A stretch of 64,000 nucleotides of DNA from Phycisphaerae bacterium. GTDB lineage: Bacteria; Planctomycetota; Phycisphaerae; UBA1845; PWPN01. A program made the position numbers and the translations under genes. The stretch covers positions 1 to 64,000 of the forward strand of contig JAAXZI010000008.1 in the NCBI GenBank assembly GCA_012719955.1, read 5' to 3'. Below are positions 59,505-64,000 of this stretch, one piece after another (positions within the stretch are counted from its first letter, which is position 1; each line of letters starts with the position of its first letter). The notes below the pieces were generated by a model. That model was given only the letters and a program-made list of their open reading frames with translations, was not told the origin of the DNA and ran no database searches.

Positions 59505-60740
59505 TCAAGCTTCCCCGTTCTTCTCCCTCACCCTCTCCCCGTGGTACCCGATCGTCCGGCCCTCTTTCCAATGCTCGCGCAGCCGCCGGTGCGCCTCCGC
59601 CGGTTCCACCACCCGCAGTCGTTCGCGATCCGCCCATAATCCGAGCCGCTCCAGCGTCCGGATCGCATCCTCCACATCAAAGTTCACCTGGATCTCGAAC
59701 CGCTTGGCCAGGTACGCCTCGACCCGCCCGCGCAGCTCCTCCGCCGATCCCGGCGCCTCCGGACCCGCATGGCAGAACCAGTACGCCAGGACGGCCTCCT
59801 TGACCTCCTCCTGGGCGATCATCGACACCAGCTTGTGGATGACCCCCGCGTTGTTGTCCAGATTCTGGTAGTAAAGATGCTTTGTCCGTATCGAGTCGCG
59901 CAGCGTGCACGCGTAGCGATACCCCGAGAACGTGCGCCACACCAGCAGCCCCGCCCCGAAGGCCACGATCCACAGCAGCCGGCTCCAGTAGATGATCGTC
60001 CCCAGCAGCTTGGCCACCTTGAGCCCCGTCGATCCGACCAGGCTCGCGCTGCTGCCCACCAGCTTGATCCGGTCGAACCAGGTCATCTCCACGTCGGCGT
60101 GCGGCAGCAGCGCCTCCACGTCCATGATGGGGATTTCCTTGAACAACTTGAGATGGACGTAGGGCTCACCCTGGTGCTGGGTCACGATGGCCAGCCGCCG
60201 GTATACCGGCAGCTTGCGCTCCTGCCCGCGCCAGGGATGCCGCCAGGTCCGGATCCGTCGCCGCGTGTGGGACCGCCCGCGCACCCACACCGCGAGCTGG
60301 GCCAGCCGCTCCGGGCGCAGCCGTACGCGCAGCCCGAAGCTGTTGGCCGTCTTGACCGCCAACCGGATCTGAGCGTCGGTGAGCCGCACGAAGTTCGCCT
60401 TGGTCAGCAGGTATTCCAGCCGGGCGCTCAGCTCACGATACCCTGCCGGCGTCCGGGCGCCGGCGATGTCTTCCAGCGGCTGCGTGTCGAGGTCCGGGCT
60501 GAACGCGGTGTAGAACTCCGCCACCTCGCGCTCGAAGGCGGCCAGCTCCTGGTCGATCACGTCTTCCAGGGCCGCACAGATGCCCAGGAGGGTGTCCGGT
60601 GAAACCCCGAACACTTCCGCCTCCCGGGCCAGGGCGGCGCCCAGGTTGACCGCGCGCAGCGGAATAAACCGGTCATCCGGCCGGTGGTACGGCATGCCGG
60701 CGGTTGGATCATTGAATAAAGGAGAAGCCTCTCCAGCCAT
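59505..60740 (-). CDS. DUF3754/TMEM143-like membrane protein
   Basis: 411 residues. Soluble N-terminal region with ICAALEDVIDQELAAFEREVAEFYTAFSPD; a middle part with HLKLFKEIPIMDVEALLPHADVEMTWFDRIKL, characteristic of the DUF3754 family; one hydrophobic hairpin at about 235-270 (VAKLLGTIIYWSRLLWIVAFGAGLLVW); and a C-terminal helical domain with YYQNLDNNAGVIHKLVSMIAQEEVKEAVLAYWFC, FDVEDAIRTLERLGL. The function is unknown; eukaryotic relatives are TMEM143. It stands alone between repeat-rich gaps. Confidence 0.75.
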   Translation of the reverse strand: MAGEASPLFNDPTAGMPYHRPDDRFIPLRAVNLGAALAREAEVFGVSPDTLLGICAALEDVIDQELAAFEREVAEFYTAFSPDLDTQPLEDIAGARTPAGYRELSARLEYLLTKANFVRLTDAQIRLAVKTANSFGLRVRLRPERLAQLAVWVRGRSHTRRRIRTWRHPWRGQERKLPVYRRLAIVTQHQGEPYVHLKLFKEIPIMDVEALLPHADVEMTWFDRIKLVGSSASLVGSTGLKVAKLLGTIIYWSRLLWIVAFGAGLLVWRTFSGYRYACTLRDSIRTKHLYYQNLDNNAGVIHKLVSMIAQEEVKEAVLAYWFCHAGPEAPGSAEELRGRVEAYLAKRFEIQVNFDVEDAIRTLERLGLWADRERLRVVEPAEAHRRLREHWKEGRTIGYHGERVREKNGEA

Positions 60741-60836
60741 GCGCCCGAATTATACCCGACGGCACCCGCCGGGAGATCAAACCGTTCTCCCGGCTGGTGA
60801 AAAATAGTTTGTGACAGGCACGGCGGCGACCAATTG

Positions 60837-61011
60837 AGCCCGAAGCGCAAGCGAGGGAGCCCAAAGTGCAGCCGATTGAGCTCGAGGCGCAAGCGACTGA
60901 ACCCGAAGCGCAAGCGACCGAGCCCGAAGCGCGAGCAAGGGACTGGTGAGTGGCTTCGCCAGCCCTCGCTTGCGCTTCGGGCTCGGTATTCTCGCTTGGG
61001 CTTCGGGCTCA
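60837..61011. repeat. Family-E array (GAGCCCGAAGCGCAAGCGAG)
   Basis: Four forward units (from about 60837, 60879, 60899 and 60920) followed by two inverted units (CTCGCTTGCGCTTCGGGCTC at 60965-60984 and CTCGCTTGGGCTTCGGGCTC at 60991-61010), so long hairpins can form. It makes up most of the gene-free gap 60741-61145. Confidence 0.85.
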
Positions 61012-61145
61012 GCATTGGCCCTTCCCCCCTCCGCCGAGGTTGTCACGGACCCGGTGGAAGTCTTCATCCGGCACGGTGACAACTACCGGGACGGCACTCA
61101 GCATTCAGTACTTCTCACAACCGCGCCTTCGTGATAGGCCGCAGG

Positions 61146-61805
61146 CTATTTGTGCCCATGTTCCCCGGCCGAGCACCCCTTGGGCTCGTGCCCCGCGCCC
61201 GCGTGTTCATGATGCTCTGGCCCGCCGGCAAGGCTCACCGCCGCCTCGTGCACGCGCTCCACGTAATGCAGGAAGTCCACGTAAGCCTTCACGAACTCCC
61301 GGCCGGCCTTCACGCTGTGGGTCACGTGGCGCTTGGCGGCCGCGACGCGCTGAAAACGCTCGTGCAGGCCGTGCGTGAGGGCCTCGATGAGCAGCTTGCC
61401 CACGGCGTCCGAGGAGCCCTCGGCAACCGCCCGGTCGGCGGCCGGAATGGCCGGCCCAAGGTCGCGCCCAGCCGGCTTGAGTCCGGTATACGGCGCTCCC
61501 TCACCGGCCCGGTGGATGCGCACGAGCGTCTCGAAGAAGTACATATCGGCCAAGTCGCGGGCCTCCTCGCTCAGCTTGCGGACGGCCAGCGTCTTCTCGA
61601 AAGCCTTGCGGATCTCGCTTTCGTCTTTCTCCTGAACCCAGATCAGGACGAGGTTCACGTCCTGGGCCGTCAGCGCCTGGCGGGCGGCGTTCACTACCGG
61701 TCCGTCCAGCCCGTCGCAATGGGCCAGCGCCGGGGCCGTGCCGACCAGCCCCGCCGAAACCGCCAGCGCCACCTTCCAGAAACGGATGCGAGAGCGTTCC
61801 ATCAT
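61146..61805 (-). CDS. Secreted DUF6448-family protein
   Basis: 219 residues. Signal peptide about 1-27 (VALAVSAGLVGTAPALA), then the family hallmark HCDGLDGPVV at the mature N terminus, NLVLIWVQEKDESEIRKAFEKTLAVRKL, YFFETLVRIHRAGEGAPYTGLKP and KAYVDFLHYVERVHEAA. A His-rich tail (HHEHAGAGHEPKGCSAGEHGHK) may bind metal. The function is unknown. AGGAGG lies 6 nt before ATG 61805. Its position after hemerythrin and RIC genes suggests a link to nitric oxide or redox stress (inference). Confidence 0.85.
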   Translation of the reverse strand: MMERSRIRFWKVALAVSAGLVGTAPALAHCDGLDGPVVNAARQALTAQDVNLVLIWVQEKDESEIRKAFEKTLAVRKLSEEARDLADMYFFETLVRIHRAGEGAPYTGLKPAGRDLGPAIPAADRAVAEGSSDAVGKLLIEALTHGLHERFQRVAAAKRHVTHSVKAGREFVKAYVDFLHYVERVHEAAVSLAGGPEHHEHAGAGHEPKGCSAGEHGHK

Positions 61806-61896
61806 CCCGAACCTCCTTTCGAGGTTGTCAAAACAACTGCCCAAGTCGAAACCCCCACAACCGAAACCGCGAATGCACCCACACGTCGTATGAAAG

Positions 61897-62448
61897 CTAC
61901 CGCGCGATACCTCTTCGCCGGGCCATCTCCTCCCCCACCGCCGCCAACTGCCCAGCGGTCAGAGTGGCTCCAGCGAGCGGAAAGAGCTCGGTGTCTTCCA
62001 GGTGGATATGCGCTGCGTACAGCGAGCGAAGTTCAGAGAGAACCGTGCGCAGCCGGTCCGCGGCGGCCGGATCGAGAGCGCCGGCCTGAAGCCACTCGCG
62101 GCCCAGGCGGTCCACCTCTTCGTGCCCGGCCTGGGCCCGTGCGTGATCGGCTTCCAGCCCGGCGAGCTTGTCCAGGGCGGCTCGCACGCGGACATCCGGG
62201 CACGCCCGCATCCGGGGAAACAGCGACTCCTCCTCGTCCTGCGTGTGCCGGGGCGCCGCCTCGCGGAAGTAGCGCAGCGCTACTTCGAGGGCCCGCCGCT
62301 GCTCTTCGTTCAGGGCGCCCCCCTGGGCCTGCTCGACAACCGTAATCAGCACACCGAGGAAGCACTCGATGCGCCGATGGCAGTCGCCCAGCAGTCCAAG
62401 GGGCTGATCGAACCCGCTCTCCGGTCTGGCACCAATCGAAACCGGCAT
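61897..62448 (-). CDS. Hemerythrin-domain protein
   Basis: 183 residues, a single HHE four-helix domain. Metal ligand motifs: HRRIECF (first His), HTQDEEESLFP, ADHARAQAGHEEV and HIHLEDTELFP. It would bind a di-iron centre and sense or carry O2 or NO. Cytoplasmic, with no DNA-binding or signalling domain attached. It is downstream of the RIC gene on the same strand, with a heptamer array filling the gap. Confidence 0.9.
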   Translation of the reverse strand: MPVSIGARPESGFDQPLGLLGDCHRRIECFLGVLITVVEQAQGGALNEEQRRALEVALRYFREAAPRHTQDEEESLFPRMRACPDVRVRAALDKLAGLEADHARAQAGHEEVDRLGREWLQAGALDPAAADRLRTVLSELRSLYAAHIHLEDTELFPLAGATLTAGQLAAVGEEMARRRGIAR

Positions 62449-62458
62449 GATGACCCTC

Positions 62459-62567
62459 GTAGCGCTATTCAGCGGTCAGCACTCAGCGTTCAACTTTCAG
62501 CAGTCAGCTTTCAGCTCTCAGCGGTCAGCAATCGCAACTCAGTACTCAGTACTCAGCACTCAGTACT
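62459..62567. repeat. Degenerate 7-bp array (unit CAGTACT / CAGCNNT)
   Basis: Thirteen or more units: CAGCACT, CAGCGTT, CAACTTT, CAGCAGT, CAGCTTT, CAGCTCT, CAGCGGT, CAGCAAT, CGCAACT, CAGTACT, CAGTACT, CAGCACT, CAGTACT. It starts at the RIC stop codon and ends 10 bp before the hemerythrin ATG (both genes on the minus strand). Confidence 0.92.
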
Positions 62568-63290
62568 TTATGCCTGCCGTGCCAACCGCGCTTCCAACGC
62601 ACTGGCCCGCGGGAAAAGGATATTATTCTCCTTGTGAATGTGCTGGTGCATATCCTTCTCCAGCACGGCCAGGCCATCCAGCATCGCCCGGTAGCTGTTG
62701 CACGCCTCGGGCGTGGGCGTGTAGTCGCGGGTGAGCCCGCGCATCCGGGCCAGCGCCGTCCCCGCGCTGTCGTGCTCAAACTCCATCACCCGGATGGGGT
62801 TGTTCACGCTGCCGCAGTGGAACCTGGGGAGCGAACTGGCATATTCGAGCTGACGAATGATAGGGAAGAGCACCTGCTCTTCCTTGGCCATGTGCGATTC
62901 GAGCTCCATGCAGAAATCGCGGAATACGCCGGCCAGCGTCTGCAAATCCGGCTCGCGCTCGCCGTGCACGGAAGCCACCTTGGCGATCAAGGCGCTGAGC
63001 CGAGGCAGCTCCTCGCGCAGGAAGGCGTGATGCGTGGCCTCGATGTGGTCGCACAGCTCGTCCAGCGCGGCTTCGGCCCAGTTCCGCTCCTCGCCGTTGC
63101 CCGCGTTCTCGTCCGCGGCCACGGCGTCGAGCACGGCCCGGGCCTCGAGGCCCCGTTCCGCGCAAGCCTCGGCCAGGGGCCTGCGGCCGCCACAACAGTA
63201 ATCGATGCCCAGCCGTTCGAGGGTTCGCGCCGCCCGCGGCCGCTCGGCCACCAGTTGCCCCACTGTCACGTTTACATCCAGAGTGCTCAT
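62568..63290 (-). CDS. ytfE: Iron-sulfur cluster repair di-iron protein (RIC/YtfE/ScdA)
   Basis: 240 residues. N-terminal ScdA_N domain with GQLVAERPRAARTLERLGIDYCCGGRRPLAEAC (the CC pair near residue 32), then a hemerythrin-like di-iron domain with HIEATHHAFLREELP, LESHMAKEEQVLFPI, EFEHDSAGTAL and HQHIHKENNILFPR. RIC proteins repair Fe-S clusters damaged by nitric oxide or oxidants. CAGGAGA lies about 7 nt before ATG 63290. It sits directly downstream of the nitric oxide reductase gene on the same strand. Confidence 0.95.
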   Translation of the reverse strand: MSTLDVNVTVGQLVAERPRAARTLERLGIDYCCGGRRPLAEACAERGLEARAVLDAVAADENAGNGEERNWAEAALDELCDHIEATHHAFLREELPRLSALIAKVASVHGEREPDLQTLAGVFRDFCMELESHMAKEEQVLFPIIRQLEYASSLPRFHCGSVNNPIRVMEFEHDSAGTALARMRGLTRDYTPTPEACNSYRAMLDGLAVLEKDMHQHIHKENNILFPRASALEARLARQA

Positions 63291-63454
63291 GCTGATCTCC
63301 TGCCGGCAAACCGGCTTTGCATGTCCATGTGTCAGACTTTTCTGCCATGACCACGGGCGGCCGCAGTCGTTGACCGCCCGTGGCCCCTCTCCGAACATCT
63401 CAGAGCAACCCGCCGGTGTAACGGCGGGCGCATGTGCCGGCCACACCGCCCGTA

Positions 63455-64000
63455 TCAACCGGCCGATCCCACCGGCTCCAGTTCGGCGCCGGCAACCTCC
63501 GGCCCGACGTCCGCCGGGAGACTCATCTCTCCTCTGCGCGACCAGCCGGTCTTGAGCCCCAGCACAAACCAGCCCAGGGCCACGATACCGATGCCAAACA
63601 CGGTATCCCCGGGGGCCCGCAGCCAGCGCAGCTTGTCCATGATCGGCGTCTGCAAGAATTCGGCCGAACGGGCGTACCACATGCCGTGTTCCACGCTGGC
63701 CACCGTCTGCATCAGCCCGATGGGCAACAGGCTGATCAGCACCATGAGGGCCAGGCCGATGTTGATGGACCAGAAGGCGAAGGAGAGCATCCCCGTCTTC
63801 CACTGCGTCCGCGCGGCCAGCCCCTTAAGGCAGAACAGCATCAGCCCGATGCCCAGCATCCCGTAGACGCCGAACAGCGCGGTGTGGCCGTGCACCGGCG
63901 TGGTGTTGAGCCCCTGCATGTAATAGAGGGCGATGGGGGTATTGATCAGGAAGCCGAACAGGCCCGCGCCCACCAGGTTCCAGAAGGCCACCGCGATGAA
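63455..64000 (-). CDS. norB: Nitric oxide reductase large subunit, C-terminal part (runs off window)
   Basis: Partial: the last ~182 residues; the gene continues beyond 64000. Hydrophobic spans with FWNLVGAGLFGFLINTPIAL, the paired histidines in TTPVHGHTALFGVYGMLGIG, LPIGLMQTVASVEHGMWYAR and WLRAPGDTVFGIGIVALGWF. These match the heme-copper NO reductase family, probably the single-subunit quinol-type (qNor/NorZ), which reduces NO to N2O at the inner membrane. The paired His is a heme ligand region. The downstream RIC, hemerythrin and DUF6448 genes form a likely NO-detoxification group. Confidence 0.9.
   Translation of the reverse strand, partial: FIAVAFWNLVGAGLFGFLINTPIALYYMQGLNTTPVHGHTALFGVYGMLGIGLMLFCLKGLAARTQWKTGMLSFAFWSINIGLALMVLISLLPIGLMQTVASVEHGMWYARSAEFLQTPIMDKLRWLRAPGDTVFGIGIVALGWFVLGLKTGWSRRGEMSLPADVGPEVAGAELEPVGSAG

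Overview
The window is GC-rich bacterial chromosome, most likely from a planctomycete (Planctomycetota). The evidence is a Minf_1886/TIGR04138-type protein restricted to Verrucomicrobia and Planctomycetes (32634-33185), a large secreted thrombospondin-type-3 repeat protein, several Gfo/Idh/MocA, BNR and creatininase-type genes, and many dispersed intergenic repeats of kinds common in that phylum. No species can be named from the sequence alone.

Layout. 1-3.7 kb: tRNA-Arg(CCG) with its promoter, an M20 peptidase and a Gfo/Idh/MocA oxidoreductase. 3.7-26 kb: an exopolysaccharide locus of the kind linked to exosortase A (XrtA/PEP-CTERM). It holds an ExeA-like ATPase with an ~800-residue coiled coil, an outer-membrane export lipoprotein, a Wzz/GumC chain-length protein, a CpsD-type kinase, a FemAB-like protein, an ABC exporter (Wzm/Wzt) and about seven glycosyltransferase domains. 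No exosortase and no PEP-CTERM protein are present in the window. 26-33.6 kb: tmk-holB and a ricT-like PSP1 gene, an arrangement resembling the Firmicutes tmk...holB-ricT cluster, here split by a two-gene block (dienelactone hydrolase plus a frameshifted BNR sialidase-like gene) lying between two direct copies of a ~140-bp repeat.

33.6-48 kb: accessory genes. These are a receiver-only response regulator, a GH38-like glycosidase, a DapA/NanA-like aldolase, a creatininase-family enzyme, a YiiX-like hydrolase, a HEAT/Ig-like protein, a histidine kinase/OmpR regulator pair and a TPR protein. 48.5-53.3 kb: a housekeeping block read leftwards: SRP RNA, dnaX, ebfC, recR, rpoN. The SRP RNA gene, with its own promoter, lies upstream of dnaX as in Bacillus. 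dnaX contains an A10 slippery tract. 53.3-61 kb: a cyclophilin, a lipoprotein, the HAF/TSP3/DNRLRE giant and a DUF3754-like membrane protein. 61-64 kb: a probable nitric-oxide/nitrosative-stress group (DUF6448 protein, hemerythrin, RIC/YtfE and the C-terminal part of a nitric oxide reductase that runs off the window).

The most unusual layer is between the genes. Degenerate arrays with 7- or 8-bp units fill the gaps between co-directional genes at six loci and usually begin at the upstream stop codon. A ~140-bp element with terminal inverted repeats occurs five times, and at two loci it supplies the stop codon of the adjoining gene. Further palindromic families recur, one of them inside a coding sequence at the junction of two fused glycosyltransferases.
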